Notes under the pieces: model-generated
Databases searched by the model: none
Seen by the model: the letters and a program-made list of their open reading frames with translations, nothing else
What the model was told of the DNA's origin: nothing
Shown here: piece by piece, positions 1-8,381 of the stretch
Layout: every line of letters starts with the position of its first letter
Position numbering within the stretch: position 1 is the stretch's first letter
Translations under genes and position numbers: made by a program
Assembly (NCBI RefSeq): GCF_000382145.1
Contig: NZ_KB907652.1
Span: forward strand, 1-36,781
Origin: Psychrobacter lutiphocae DSM 21542
GTDB lineage: Bacteria; Pseudomonadota; Gammaproteobacteria; Pseudomonadales; Moraxellaceae
Reading direction: 5' to 3'
DNA: 36,781 nucleotides

Positions 1-252
1 ATGGACGGTGCATTATGGCATCAACCAAGCTTGAATCAGGGGAATGTCACTATGCTTAAATTACCACCGTATTCACCTGAGCTTAACCCCTCTGAGAACG
101 TATGGCAGTACCTGAAGCAAAATGAGTTATCTAATCGCTGTTATGAAAGCTATGAAGCTATTGTTGATGCCGCTTGTTTGGCTTGGAATAATCTGCTCAA
201 ACAGCCACAAAGAATTCGCACTTTAACCACTCGTGCTTGGGCTCAACTTTAA
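1..252 (+). CDS. IS630-family transposase, C-terminal part (5' end outside window)
   Basis: The 83 visible residues are the C-terminal end of a DDE transposase of the IS630/Tc1 type. The segment LPPYSPELNPSENVWQYLK contains the signature stretch carrying the last catalytic acidic residue (the E of NPSEN), preceded by the MDGALWHQ strand that is typical just upstream of it. The reading frame is already open at base 1, so the Met at position 1 is not a real start and the N-terminal DNA-binding and first catalytic regions lie outside the window. The right terminal inverted repeat would be expected in 253-330, but I cannot identify it without its partner. Whether the element is intact cannot be judged from here. 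Confidence 0.88.
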   Translation: MDGALWHQPSLNQGNVTMLKLPPYSPELNPSENVWQYLKQNELSNRCYESYEAIVDAACLAWNNLLKQPQRIRTLTTRAWAQL

Positions 253-410
253 TTATTGGGTTTGGTATTAGAAGCCAGCTTAGACAAAATCGCTAACGAT
301 GTACGTTGCTTGTCTATGATAGCTTAATAACCAACCACCGCCCTTATTGCTAGTAGAATGGTGTAGAATTAGGATTAATCGAATTCCGTTAAATTTAAGT
401 GAAACATCCA

Positions 411-1397
411 ATGAGCCAATACAACCTACAACAGCCCAATACCATCCAGTGGTTCCCGGGTCACATGAACAAAGCCCGTAACGAAATCCGCGATATCATG
501 CCCGATATGGACGTGGTGATTGAAGTTATCGATGCCCGCATTCCATTTAGTAGCGAAAACCCGATGGTCGCTGCCCTACGCAGCAATGAGCATGGCATCC
601 AAAAGCCAGTGATAAAAATCTTAAACAAAGCAGACTTGGCAGACCCTGATCTGACCCAAGCTTGGATTGATGAGTTAGAGCAAAACAGCCAAGTTCAAGC
701 CATTGCTTGCGATGACAACAAAGCCAATGACGTCAAACGCATCGTACAGATGTGTAAAGCGCTAATGCCAAACAAAGTCGGCACTGGTCGCCAGATTAAA
801 GTGCTGATCATGGGTATCCCCAATGTCGGAAAATCAACCTTAATCAATAGCCTAGCAGGACGTAGCATCGCCAAAACTGGTGACGAGCCAGCGGTCACCA
901 AATCGCAGCAGCTGATTAAAATTGACAACGACATCATGCTTTATGACACCCCTGGCATGCTCTGGCCCAAGATTGAAAACCCAAATTCAGGCTACCGATT
1001 AGCAGCCACAGGTGGTATCAAGGACACCGCCTTTGACTTTTTGGATGTCGCAAGTTTTACCGCTGAATATTTAATTAAAGCCTATCCAGAACTGCTCAAA
1101 GAGCGTTATAAACTTAACGAGTTGCCTGATACGGATTGGGAGTTCTTTGAAGCGGCAGGTCGTAGTCGTGGCTTGCTCAAAAAAGGCGGCGTGGTAGATA
1201 CCTACCGTATGGCTGAAATCCTAATCAACGAACTTCGCAGTGGCACCTTAGGGCGCATCACCTTAGAAACCCCTGCCATGCGTATCGAAGAAGATAAATT
1301 TGTAGAGGCGCTACGAGCCAAAGCCGAAGAAAAACGACTGGCGAAAATTGAAGAGAAAAAGCTGCGTAAAAAGCGAGCGAGGAAGAATCGTAAATAA
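411..1397 (+). CDS. ylqF: Ribosome biogenesis GTPase RbgA/YlqF (circularly permuted)
   Basis: The protein is about 328 aa. Its GTPase motifs come in permuted order: G4 NKAD at about residues 72-75, then G1 GIPNVGKS at 135-142, then G3 DTPG at 179-182. This order defines the YlqF/YawG family. The N-terminal WFPGHMNKA is the family hallmark, and the C-terminal tail (last 25 residues) is Lys/Arg/Glu-rich and probably binds rRNA. In Bacillus subtilis RbgA acts late in 50S subunit assembly; the gammaproteobacterial role is inferred from that. The frame can be extended upstream to a GTG at 399 (four more codons), but the ATG at 411 gives the usual family N-terminus. The gene stands alone after the IS630 fragment, with about 1 kb of non-coding DNA before parC. 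Confidence 0.9.
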   Translation: MSQYNLQQPNTIQWFPGHMNKARNEIRDIMPDMDVVIEVIDARIPFSSENPMVAALRSNEHGIQKPVIKILNKADLADPDLTQAWIDELEQNSQVQAIACDDNKANDVKRIVQMCKALMPNKVGTGRQIKVLIMGIPNVGKSTLINSLAGRSIAKTGDEPAVTKSQQLIKIDNDIMLYDTPGMLWPKIENPNSGYRLAATGGIKDTAFDFLDVASFTAEYLIKAYPELLKERYKLNELPDTDWEFFEAAGRSRGLLKKGGVVDTYRMAEILINELRSGTLGRITLETPAMRIEEDKFVEALRAKAEEKRLAKIEEKKLRKKRARKNRK

Positions 1398-1424
1398 ATA
1401 GCCAAATTAAAACTAAATGGATTA

Positions 1425-1447
1425 TAGACTGCGGCTTTAGCCCAGCT
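1425..1447 (+). repeat. Half copy of the palindromic (MITE-like) repeat
   Basis: The segment reads GACTGCGGCTTTAGCCCAGC at its core and matches the left inner arm of the complete palindromic repeat at 5798-5930 (GGCTGTGGCTTTAGCCCAGC). The outer arm (ACTCTCAAC) present in the complete copy is missing here. The other half lies inverted at 2201-2249. Confidence 0.55.
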
Positions 1448-1501
1448 ACTTCATGTTTTGTAACAGTAGCTATTCCTGCTATCCGCTTGTATCTGTCTTG
1501 C

Positions 1502-1581
1502 CAATGGCGTGCGGACTATCGTGGCGAGCGTTGTTGCTGTTACCTCGACACCACCTCTCGCCACAGTCCGCATCGCCATTG
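1502..1581. other. GC-rich imperfect long hairpin
   Basis: Left arm 1502-1528 and right arm 1557-1581 are complementary over about 24 pairs: CAATGGCG with 1574-1581, GCGGACT with the AGTCCGC side, and GTGGCGAG with 1557-1564. A 3-nt bulge (1518-1520) and a 1-nt bulge interrupt the stem; the loop is about 28 nt. Weaker complementarity continues outward to about 1475 and 1605. The base composition is clearly richer in G and C than the surrounding DNA. It could be a structured RNA, a decayed mobile element end, or part of the segment bounded by the palindromic half repeats. Confidence 0.5.
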
Positions 1582-1678
1582 TCTGCGTCAGGATACCGCT
1601 ACTATCAGGGCTAGCGGTCACATCGTACTCTTGCTAGTATTTATCGTCGTTAAGACTAACTCATCTTTAGGTTACCCT

Positions 1679-1882
1679 ATGTCATCACAAGCTAAAACTA
1701 TTCAAATTTTCTTACCACCAGGCAATCCACATGGTATTCGTAGTGCTGAAATAACCACACGCAATGAAGAAAGTAAAACACTCCACGCTATTTATCGTCA
1801 AAGCCCATCTTTTCACCTAAACCAAAAAAAACGCAGTGACACGCAACAGATATCACACCATACCATGCAAGTTCTTGTATAA
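1679..1882 (+). pseudogene. Probable remnant of a GIY-YIG-family gene (N-terminus only)
   Basis: From the ATG at 1679 the frame reads MSSQAKTIQIFLPPGNPHGI followed by RSAEITTR. This resembles the conserved N-terminus of a family of GIY-YIG nuclease-like proteins that begin with a TIQIFLPxGxPxGIRxAEITxR strand. After about 27 residues the similarity stops, and the remaining 40 residues look unlike any domain I know. The whole product would be 67 aa, far below the usual length. I read it as a decayed or truncated gene. The frame is open further upstream to 1487, but that part runs through the GC-rich hairpin and is unlikely to be translated. A short functional peptide cannot be excluded. Confidence 0.42.
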
Positions 1883-2200
1883 TTTATTATTTACAGGATT
1901 GGTAGTTTAGATTACTTTTACAACACTCAATATTATATCAGCCAATCCCCTGTATCCTTAACTATGGTCACCTTATGACTTGTTTTTGGGTCGTTTTATC
2001 ACAAATATAGGTCAAAACTAGAGACAAACGTCAGTAATTGACGTATAAAAGCTATCTGCGCTTTTTTATTCCACCAATATCCGTTACGATACAAGCTCTA
2101 AAACGCTATACTAGCTTGTATTACTGCCTCATTCTCAACTTATAAAAACTCACTGTAAGCTGGCGTTATTAATCCAATAATACATGAGTTCTTTCAAAGT

Positions 2201-2249
2201 GCTGTGCTAAAGCCACAGCCCACACCAAGAGTCGAGATTGAGGTATTAC
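2201..2249 (-). repeat. Inverted half copy of the palindromic (MITE-like) repeat
   Basis: The segment begins GCTGTGCTAAAGCCACAGCC and ends GAGATTGAGGTATTACT. It aligns with the right half (5872-5930) of the complete palindromic repeat, which begins GCTGGGCTAAAAGCACCAGC and ends GAGAGTGAGGTATTATT. It is inverted relative to the half copy at 1425-1447, so the two bracket a segment of about 0.8 kb. Confidence 0.55.
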
Positions 2250-2263
2250 TATAAAAACATTGC

Positions 2264-2293
2264 GTCGTACGCTTAGCTGTCGTACGCTTAGCT
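2264..2293. repeat. 15-bp perfect tandem duplication upstream of parC
   Basis: The unit GTCGTACGCTTAGCT occurs twice head to tail (2264-2278 and 2279-2293). The second copy ends at the T of a TATAAT hexamer (2293-2298), so the duplication may alter promoter spacing or an operator for parC. Confidence 0.85.
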
Positions 2294-2373
2294 ATAATAG
2301 AGCACTATTGCATCGATTATTGATGCTGTCTGCGACTGTTTTTTCTTACTTTTTCAAGGCAAAGTCACTTATT

Positions 2374-4683
2374 ATGTCTGATATCTCAACGCCACCAAGC
2401 TCAACTGTCATTCCAAATGAAGCCATGGATACCCGATCAGTGGCTGAATTTACTGAGCAGGCTTATCTCAACTACGCCATGTACGTCATTATGGATCGGG
2501 CACTACCGCACATCGCTGATGGCTTAAAGCCCGTACAGCGCCGTATTATTTATGCGATGAGCGAGCTTGGGCTGAAGTCCACTACCAAACCCAAAAAATC
2601 TGCGCGTACGGTCGGTGATGTGCTGGGTAAATACCATCCGCACGGTGACACCGCCTGTTATGAAGCGATGGTATTGATGGCACAGCCCTTTAGTTATCGC
2701 TATCCACTAATCACTGGTCAAGGTAACTGGGGTAGCCCTGATGATCCCAAGTCATTTGCCGCGATGCGCTATACCGAAGCCAAAATGTCGGCCTATGCCA
2801 ATACTTTGCTCGCTGAACTAGGTCAGGGGACAGTAGATTGGCAAGACAACTTCGATGGCTCGATGCAAGAACCAGTAACTTTGCCCGCTCGTTTGCCCAA
2901 TATTTTGCTCAATGGCACCACAGGTATCGCCGTTGGGATGGCCACCGACATTCCACCACATAACTTAAATGAAGTGGTGCGAGCTGCCATTCGACTGTTA
3001 AAAAACCCAGAGTTGTCGGTAAAACAGTTGACCCAATCTATTCCTGCCCCAGATCTGCCAACTTATGCTGAAATTATTACGCCCAAAAAAGAATTACAGC
3101 AAATGTATGAGACTGGGCGTGGCAGCTATAAAATGCGAGCGGTTTATCATGTTGATAAACAAGAGAAAAATCTGGTCATCATCGACGCCCTGCCCTACCA
3201 AGTATCGGGGAACAAGATTCAAGAGCAGATTGCCAAATTGATGATGGATAAGAAACTGCCTTGGGTGGTGGATATCCATGATGAGTCGGATCATGAAAAT
3301 GCGTGTCGTATTGTGCTAGAACTGCGCTCAACTCGAGTCGATGTCGATCGCGTGATGAGTCACTTGTTCGCCAGTACCGATCTAGAAAGCAGCTATCGGG
3401 TCAATATGAACATGATTGGCCTTAACGGCAAGCCGCAGGTGAAAAATCTAAAAGAAGTACTAAGCGAATGGCTGGTAAGCCGCCGTGAAGTGGTAACTCG
3501 CCGCTTGCAGTTCCGCTTGGATAAAATCGAAAAACGCTTGCATATCTTGGCAGGTTTACTGATTGCTTATCTCAATATTGATGAAGTCATCCGTATCATT
3601 CGTGAAGAGGACGACCCGAAACAAGAGCTGATGACCCGCTACGAGCTGACCGAAACTCAAGCAAACGCCATTTTGGATATTCGCTTACGTCAGCTTGCCA
3701 AGCTTGAAGAGATTGAACTAAAACGTGAACAAAACGAGCTAGAAGCCGAACGTGCACACATCCAAGAGCTACTCGACAACCCCTCTAGCCTGACCAAGCT
3801 AATGATCGATGAGCTTGAAGCGGATATGAAAGAGCATGGCAATGATCGTATGTCGCCCGTGGTTGAACGTGAAGAAGCCACCGCACTAAAAGAATCTGAC
3901 TTGGTACCCAGTGAGCCAATCACTGCCATCTTATCAAAAGCAGGCTGGATCCGTGCTGCCAAAGGTCATGATGTTGACGCTGCCGGCATGAGCTATCGCT
4001 CGGGTGACAGCTATCAAGCGCACGTGCACGGCAAATCCAATGCCAAGATATATATCATGGATAGCACAGGGCGCAGTTATAGCATCGAGGCACACACCCT
4101 AGCGTCCGCCCGTGGTCAAGGCGATCCGCTGACCAGTGTGTTAAAGCCGGCTGCTGGTGTCAGCTTTGAGCAGCTGCTTGCCGGTGACGATGATCAGCGC
4201 ATCATTCTTGCCAGCTCGCAAGGCTATGGCTTTATCAACACCCTTGGCAGCTTAGATACCAATCAAAAAGCAGGTAAAAACATCATTAATCTGGGCGGTG
4301 CTGACAGTAAGCTGTTAAACGTGGCTTATATTGATGTGGTAGATGCAGAAGCTGAGGCAGACAACGAAGATGCCGCTAACGCCACAGCGCAAGATCAAAT
4401 TGCGGTGGTGACTTCCGCCGGCTATCTATTGATTTTTGCCATTGATGAGTTGCCTGAACAGCAACGAGGTAAAGGCAATAAGCTGATTAATCTAAAAGAC
4501 GGTGAAGAAGTGTTATCAGTAATTGCGCTACACCATAGCAACAGCTTGACCATCACTGCAGGCAAGCGCCATGTGACCTTAAAGCCAATGGACTTAGCTA
4601 ATTACACCGGTAAGCGTGGCAATCGTGGTACGCAGCTACCCAGAGGCTTTCAGAATATTAGTGGTATTGAAGTCGCCAACTAA
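2374..4683 (+). CDS. parC: DNA topoisomerase IV subunit A (ParC)
   Basis: About 769 aa, close to E. coli ParC (752 aa). It relaxes and decatenates replicated chromosomes as a heterotetramer with ParE. The N-terminal breakage-reunion domain shows [16 protein letters not shown] and the active-site region with catalytic Tyr133 in AAMRYTE. A long coiled coil with Glu/Arg/Leu-rich repeats lies at about 425-510 and the C-terminal DNA-wrapping domain follows. The frame is open back to a TTG at 2260, but that N-terminal extension is unrelated to ParC, so the ATG at 2374 (MSDIS) is chosen. The position equivalent to E. coli Ser80 is Thr93 and the Glu84 equivalent is retained as Glu97. Gene alone; parE is not nearby. 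Confidence 0.95.
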   Translation: MSDISTPPSSTVIPNEAMDTRSVAEFTEQAYLNYAMYVIMDRALPHIADGLKPVQRRIIYAMSELGLKSTTKPKKSARTVGDVLGKYHPHGDTACYEAMVLMAQPFSYRYPLITGQGNWGSPDDPKSFAAMRYTEAKMSAYANTLLAELGQGTVDWQDNFDGSMQEPVTLPARLPNILLNGTTGIAVGMATDIPPHNLNEVVRAAIRLLKNPELSVKQLTQSIPAPDLPTYAEIITPKKELQQMYETGRGSYKMRAVYHVDKQEKNLVIIDALPYQVSGNKIQEQIAKLMMDKKLPWVVDIHDESDHENACRIVLELRSTRVDVDRVMSHLFASTDLESSYRVNMNMIGLNGKPQVKNLKEVLSEWLVSRREVVTRRLQFRLDKIEKRLHILAGLLIAYLNIDEVIRIIREEDDPKQELMTRYELTETQANAILDIRLRQLAKLEEIELKREQNELEAERAHIQELLDNPSSLTKLMIDELEADMKEHGNDRMSPVVEREEATALKESDLVPSEPITAILSKAGWIRAAKGHDVDAAGMSYRSGDSYQAHVHGKSNAKIYIMDSTGRSYSIEAHTLASARGQGDPLTSVLKPAAGVSFEQLLAGDDDQRIILASSQGYGFINTLGSLDTNQKAGKNIINLGGADSKLLNVAYIDVVDAEAEADNEDAANATAQDQIAVVTSAGYLLIFAIDELPEQQRGKGNKLINLKDGEEVLSVIALHHSNSLTITAGKRHVTLKPMDLANYTGKRGNRGTQLPRGFQNISGIEVAN

Positions 4684-4719
4684 AAACATCCAACTAAAAA
4701 GGCAACTTAACGATTAGCC

Positions 4720-4755
4720 AATACGCTCTATTTGACTATCCAAATAGAGCGTATT
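4720..4755. terminator. Perfect 14-bp inverted repeat after parC
   Basis: AATACGCTCTATTT and AAATAGAGCGTATT flank an 8-nt loop between the convergent 3' ends of parC and the D-2-hydroxyacid dehydrogenase gene. No T-tract follows on the plus strand. The position between convergent genes fits a bidirectional terminator, possibly of non-canonical form. Confidence 0.65.
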
Positions 4756-4779
4756 CGTGTAATGGCGCTTATTATAGCT

Positions 4780-5766
4780 TTACACAATTTCATTATCACA
4801 AGGCTCACCGTTATAAAATTGACGCAAGTTTTGTAACGCATATTCGACCATGTTATCCACAGCCACATCCGTATAAAACGCATAATGCGGAGTGAATAAC
4901 ACATTAGGCATATTAATCAAGCCAAGAAACATTGGATCAGGTATGATGCTATTGGTATGATCTCTGTGTACGATGCCAACTTCTTTTTCATAAACATCGC
5001 CTGCATACCCTTTAATCTTACCTGTCTTTAACACATCGATAAGCGCCGAAGTATCGACCAACTCACCTCGTGCAGTATTAACCAAAAGGGCATCTTGTTT
5101 CATCAAAGCAAGCTTTTCAGCGTTAATAAGATGATGGTTTTCCTTGGTATAGGGACAATGCAGAGCGATGATATCTGCCTCTTTTAATAGCTCATCAAAT
5201 TCGACATATTCCAAAAAGTCTTTTGCTTCTGGGTTTTCATAAATATCATGGGCAATAACACGTTTACAGACCCCAGAGAATATCTGAGCTGTCGTTAATC
5301 CAATACGACCAGTGCCAATAACACCAACGGTTTGAAAGCGCATTTCTTCGCCGATTAAACCTGCCAAACTGTAATTTTGTGCTTGAATACGCTTTAAAGC
5401 TCGTGGCAAATTCCGAAGCATTGTAAAGGCAAGGGTTAGAGTAAACTCAGCAATCGCATAGGGTGAGTAACGGGCAACATTTGCCACCTTTAAGCCCAGT
5501 TGTTTGGCGCTATCAATATCAATATTATTGGTGCCTGCCGCTCGTGAAGATAGATAAGTAACCCCTTGCTGCTTGATAATTTTTAAAGTCTCTTCGTTTA
5601 CGATATCGTTACCAAGAAAGGTCACTGCATCATGCCCTTTTACCAAGGCTGCGTTATCTGGAGTTAGCATATCGTGTACGATGGTCATCTCCACACCCAT
5701 CGCATCACTATGTTTTTTAAAGCTTTTTTCTTCATCAGGACGTACACTGTATGCAATAACTTTCAT
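4780..5766 (-). CDS. D-2-hydroxyacid dehydrogenase (D-lactate dehydrogenase type)
   Basis: 328 aa NAD-dependent D-isomer-specific 2-hydroxyacid dehydrogenase. The Rossmann motif GTGRIG is at 151-156, with an acidic residue (Asp174) ending the next strand, as expected for NAD. The catalytic trio is visible: Arg233 in NTARG, Glu262 in DVYEKE and His294 in FTPHYAFYT. The long insertion HRDHTNSIIPDP and the overall pattern are closest to fermentative D-lactate dehydrogenases and VanH-type enzymes of Firmicutes rather than to PdxB or SerA. It probably interconverts pyruvate (or another 2-oxoacid) and the D-hydroxyacid. The ribosome binding site AAGGTGAT precedes the ATG. It lies downstream of the PTS-IIC-like gene on the same strand, separated by a palindromic repeat. 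Its exact substrate is not determined by the sequence. Confidence 0.85.
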   Translation of the reverse strand: MKVIAYSVRPDEEKSFKKHSDAMGVEMTIVHDMLTPDNAALVKGHDAVTFLGNDIVNEETLKIIKQQGVTYLSSRAAGTNNIDIDSAKQLGLKVANVARYSPYAIAEFTLTLAFTMLRNLPRALKRIQAQNYSLAGLIGEEMRFQTVGVIGTGRIGLTTAQIFSGVCKRVIAHDIYENPEAKDFLEYVEFDELLKEADIIALHCPYTKENHHLINAEKLALMKQDALLVNTARGELVDTSALIDVLKTGKIKGYAGDVYEKEVGIVHRDHTNSIIPDPMFLGLINMPNVLFTPHYAFYTDVAVDNMVEYALQNLRQFYNGEPCDNEIV

Positions 5767-5797
5767 GACTTTATCACCTTATTTGTTTTTAATTTCT

Positions 5798-5930
5798 ATG
5801 ATTACCCCACTCTCAACACTTTGCGTAGGCTGTGGCTTTAGCCCAGCATATTCGCTTAATAAATACATTTGGCTGGGCTAAAAGCACCAGCCTACAATGA
5901 ATTGTAATAAGTTGAGAGTGAGGTATTATT
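5798..5930. repeat. 133-bp palindromic MITE-like repeat
   Basis: Two nested inverted repeats. The outer arms 5798-5817 and 5911-5930 share ACTCTCAAC/GTTGAGAGT and flanking bases with a few mismatches. The inner arms 5825-5847 and 5872-5895 pair as GTAGGCTG...GCCCAGC with GCTGGGC...CAGCCTAC. The AT-rich centre is about 24 nt. No coding capacity. Half copies occur at 1425-1447 and 2201-2249, so it is a repeat family. As RNA it would form a long hairpin between two co-directional genes and could attenuate or separate their transcripts. Confidence 0.75.
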
Positions 5931-5973
5931 AGTTATCTGTATGTTTATTCGATTATCTTAGTTTAAATAAAAG

Positions 5974-7041
5974 CTACTCAAATTTTATTTCGTAGTTTTT
6001 TTCTGTGACTATGGGTATTAGCTTAGTGAATAATAGTTTGAATCCTATGCCAAGTACGATAGGAGCAACAAAAAATGCCAACGTAATCACAATGATATTG
6101 TGTAAGCTAGAAAAGCCACCTTCCATTGTATTAAACGCAGATAATGGACCAATAAATCCAGCAAAACCAAAGCCTGCACTGATTGGTGTGCCTGATATGC
6201 CAAATAGCCCTGCAAATGCGCCTAATATGGCTGCATTTAATACTACTGGTAGTGCAATAAGAGGTTTGTTAACAAAGTTTGCCATCTGTATCTTAGGCGA
6301 ACCTAGAATATGGGCAAATGAAGTTCCTAATGAATTAACGTTCCAGCCCATAATGGCGAGACCAAACCCTGCAGCGGTAATACCTAAATTAGCAGCACCT
6401 GAGCCAATACCTGCCAGACTAATAGCCACGGCTATACCCACAGTGGATATCGGTGACATCATAATTAAAGCAAATAGAACCGCTATTGTGATACCCATCA
6501 ACACTGGTTGTAACGTTGTTAACTGCTCTACGAAACGACCAAGGAGGGTGGTGATTTCTTGGATAAAAGGTAAGGTCACCAAGCCCAACCCTCCAGCAGC
6601 AATGATAACAATAATCGGAATCAGCAATATAGTATAGGCTTTTAAGCGATCACCTAAGACCATTACTATTAGTGATGCAACGGCGGCTGTAATACCCGCA
6701 TTAATCACATCACCAGTACCAGATAATAAAAAGCCGCCACTCTCTGTTAAGGTGGCCACCCCTGAGCCAACGACAGTAGCAATACCAATAGAGCTGGTCT
6801 GAATTGGGGTGAATTTAAATGACATGCCGATACAGACACCAATCACCATTGGTAGTAATGACATAGCCAGAGTGACCATTGCCAAAATATCTTCTGCAAC
6901 AGCGAAGTGAGGTATTAAAGCTTCACTCAGATTCCCTAATAATGCCCAAGGTATTAGTGCCACTACGATACCAATACTCATACCTACCAAGACATTATTA
7001 ATAAATGCTTTGGGTGTCATTAATTGTTGTTTTTCACTCAT
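5974..7041 (-). CDS. PTS_EIIC_2-type (PF13303-like) membrane transporter
   Basis: 355 aa, almost entirely hydrophobic with about ten predicted membrane segments and Gly-rich loops (SSIGIATVVGSGVATL, SAGFGFAGFIGPLSAFNTM). It resembles the stand-alone PTS_EIIC_2 family (subunit IIC-like proteins without fused IIA or IIB). No IIA, IIB, HPr or enzyme I gene is in the window, so PTS-coupled sugar transport cannot be assumed and a secondary transport role is equally possible. The start ATG at 7041 has an AAAGGGG ribosome binding site. The next gene on the strand is the D-2-hydroxyacid dehydrogenase, which suggests a hydroxyacid or 2-oxoacid connection, but this is inference only. A long open frame on the opposite strand is an antisense shadow. 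Confidence 0.75.
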   Translation of the reverse strand: MSEKQQLMTPKAFINNVLVGMSIGIVVALIPWALLGNLSEALIPHFAVAEDILAMVTLAMSLLPMVIGVCIGMSFKFTPIQTSSIGIATVVGSGVATLTESGGFLLSGTGDVINAGITAAVASLIVMVLGDRLKAYTILLIPIIVIIAAGGLGLVTLPFIQEITTLLGRFVEQLTTLQPVLMGITIAVLFALIMMSPISTVGIAVAISLAGIGSGAANLGITAAGFGLAIMGWNVNSLGTSFAHILGSPKIQMANFVNKPLIALPVVLNAAILGAFAGLFGISGTPISAGFGFAGFIGPLSAFNTMEGGFSSLHNIIVITLAFFVAPIVLGIGFKLLFTKLIPIVTEKNYEIKFE

Positions 7042-7661
7042 AATCTAGCCCCTTTAGGGTCTATTGAACGATAAATTCTAAAGAAATCATTGAGTAAAAG
7101 CTGTCTAAATTAAGGTATCCAACGTAACATAAAGCCTATTAAGTCATGTCATGTCGTATCTATGATTAGCTAGTCACTGGCTTAGCTGGCAACTTAATGG
7201 TTGACAAGCAGCTAATTAGCAAGTGACTGTTCAATAAACCCATTTATTATGAAAATAGTTGTTTTTATATATTGGATATTTTTACTTGTATTTATATTTA
7301 CTGATTGTACTTATTATTTGTTTATCTTGTTCATGTAGATCTGTATATTTGATACACACCAACAGAGTATACTGGGCATAAAATCAATACAGAATTAAGC
7401 TAAATAAAGAGTACTCCTCTCCATCAAAAGACGCAATCGAGGATAAAGGGTCACTACATATTTTCAACAAATTAGAATATTAACTCGTAGCAAATTTACA
7501 GCCATTACAAAAACCATCTAAAAAATTAAAGTTAAATTACACTAATAATTAGAGGATGAATATTAAGTAAAACAATTCAATTTTTTATTTAATCTAGTTT
7601 TGGCTAGCTACTCGTCTTAACCATGCAACTTGCCATACAGCCACTGGCGCAGCTGATAAAA
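7042..7661. other. AT-rich intergenic region upstream of the PTS-IIC-like gene
   Basis: About 620 bp with no convincing gene. An imperfect inverted repeat, AGTCACTGGCTTAGCTG (7172-7188) with CAGCTAATTAGCAAGTGACT (7209-7228), lies upstream of the minus-strand transporter and could be an operator or mRNA leader structure. A 29-codon, very hydrophobic open frame (7249-7338, plus strand, MKIVVFIYWIF...) has no ribosome binding site and I do not call it as a gene. Otherwise I see nothing. Confidence 0.5.
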
Positions 7662-7724
7662 AACCCACCTACTAATTAAATATAAGCCCTATCAAATATA
7701 AGCTATTTAATTAATAGATGGGTT
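7662..7724 (-). terminator. Terminator downstream of the hemerythrin gene
   Basis: On the minus strand, 20-nt arms AACCCATCTATTAATTAAAT and ATTTAATTAGTAGGTGGGTT (7705-7724 and 7662-7681) pair with only G-U type exceptions, and the stem is followed by a run of T residues (GGGTTTTTTATC). The position, about 55 nt past the stop codon of the gene ending at 7779, fits intrinsic termination. Confidence 0.75.
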
Positions 7725-7778
7725 TAAGAAAATGCTCAGAAATGCTTATTTCTATAACCGCAAATTAAACCTCTAAAA

Positions 7779-8378
7779 CTAACCATCTCGTAGTGCCAAA
7801 ATCGGTACCACCAAGTCCTCTTCATCCGTTAAGTGTTGTGATAAAAATTCGGTACCCGTCACTAGATTTTGATACACACGATCTGCAAGCGCTTTATCTT
7901 CAATATTCGCTTTAAGCAATTCATCATTTAAACCTTGCAACTCATCTAAAATGGCATTTAATTTGACATGATCACGCTCAAGAATCTCAAACCCTGTTTT
8001 GAGTTGTGGGTATGAGCTGACAAAGTCAGGAAAAAAACCATGATCTTCTACACTATGATGCTGGTGCAACTTCAAAATATGCATCCCTACACGCTCCAGT
8101 ATTTGTGATCGATAGTTTTCCCAGTTAAGCGCCCCCATCAGATATTCTTCTGTCAACTGTCTTAGAATACGCTGACGCTTACGAATATTGGTATGCACAT
8201 TGAGCCAGCCTGATGTTTTGTAGGCGTAATCTGAAGAGTACCATTCACTGGCTGGTAATTTTTCATATAAAAACAGCCAGTCTGGAACTAATCGACTCTC
8301 AGGGTGGCGGGGCATGACTTTCGCTTTGGTTTGAGCTTCAATAGTTGCGCTTAGTGTGTTGTTGGTGGCAGTATCCAT
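7779..8378 (-). CDS. Hemerythrin-domain protein
   Basis: About 199 aa, soluble. The C-terminal two thirds contain spaced His/Glu motifs of the hemerythrin HHE fold: LHQHHSVEDHGFFP, LERDHVKLN and LSQHLTDEEDLVVPIL. These are expected to hold a di-iron (or mono-iron) centre that may sense or store O2, NO or iron. The first 70 residues are less conserved and contain a Trp/Tyr-rich stretch. Two consecutive ATG codons occur; the second (8378) is 5 nt from an AGGAGG sequence and is preferred over the first (8381, 2 nt). The gene is monocistronic with its own terminator. Specific function unknown. Confidence 0.82.
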   Translation of the reverse strand: MDTATNNTLSATIEAQTKAKVMPRHPESRLVPDWLFLYEKLPASEWYSSDYAYKTSGWLNVHTNIRKRQRILRQLTEEYLMGALNWENYRSQILERVGMHILKLHQHHSVEDHGFFPDFVSSYPQLKTGFEILERDHVKLNAILDELQGLNDELLKANIEDKALADRVYQNLVTGTEFLSQHLTDEEDLVVPILALRDG

Positions 8379-8381
8379 CAT

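Larger units (their letters stand above)
1398..2373. other. Long intergenic region between ylqF and parC with repeats and a gene remnant
   Basis: Nearly 1 kb without an intact gene. It contains, in order: a half copy of a palindromic repeat (1425-1447); a GC-rich imperfect hairpin (1502-1581); a probable GIY-YIG remnant (1679-1882); a short dyad ACGTCA/TGACGT (2028-2044); a weak terminator-like stem AAAAGC/GCTTTT followed by T residues (2047-2067); a 9-bp inverted repeat ATACAAGCT/AGCTTGTAT (2089-2121); an inverted half copy of the palindromic repeat (2201-2249); and a 15-bp tandem duplication (2264-2293) running into a TATAAT at 2293-2298 that may be the parC -10 box, although I see no convincing -35. 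Confidence 0.6.

Noticed and set aside
1460..1640. Integron attC site or known structured RNA at the GC-rich hairpin
   Set aside because: I find no GTTRRRY/RYYYAAC end boxes and no resemblance to tmRNA, 6S RNA, RNase P RNA or the signal-recognition-particle RNA.
1487..1678. Upstream extension of the GIY-YIG-like frame
   Set aside because: It crosses the GC-rich hairpin, is Cys/Arg/His-rich and has no family resemblance; the recognisable part starts at the ATG at 1679.
6005..6637. Long open frame (210 aa) on the plus strand across the PTS-IIC-like gene
   Set aside because: It is antisense to a clear multi-helix membrane protein; the composition (Ile/Pro/Asn/Ala-rich) is what the opposite strand of hydrophobic codons gives, and it resembles no family.
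7249..7338. 29-aa hydrophobic peptide that might be a type I toxin
   Set aside because: No ribosome binding site and no antisense RNA signals; AT-rich DNA readily gives such frames.
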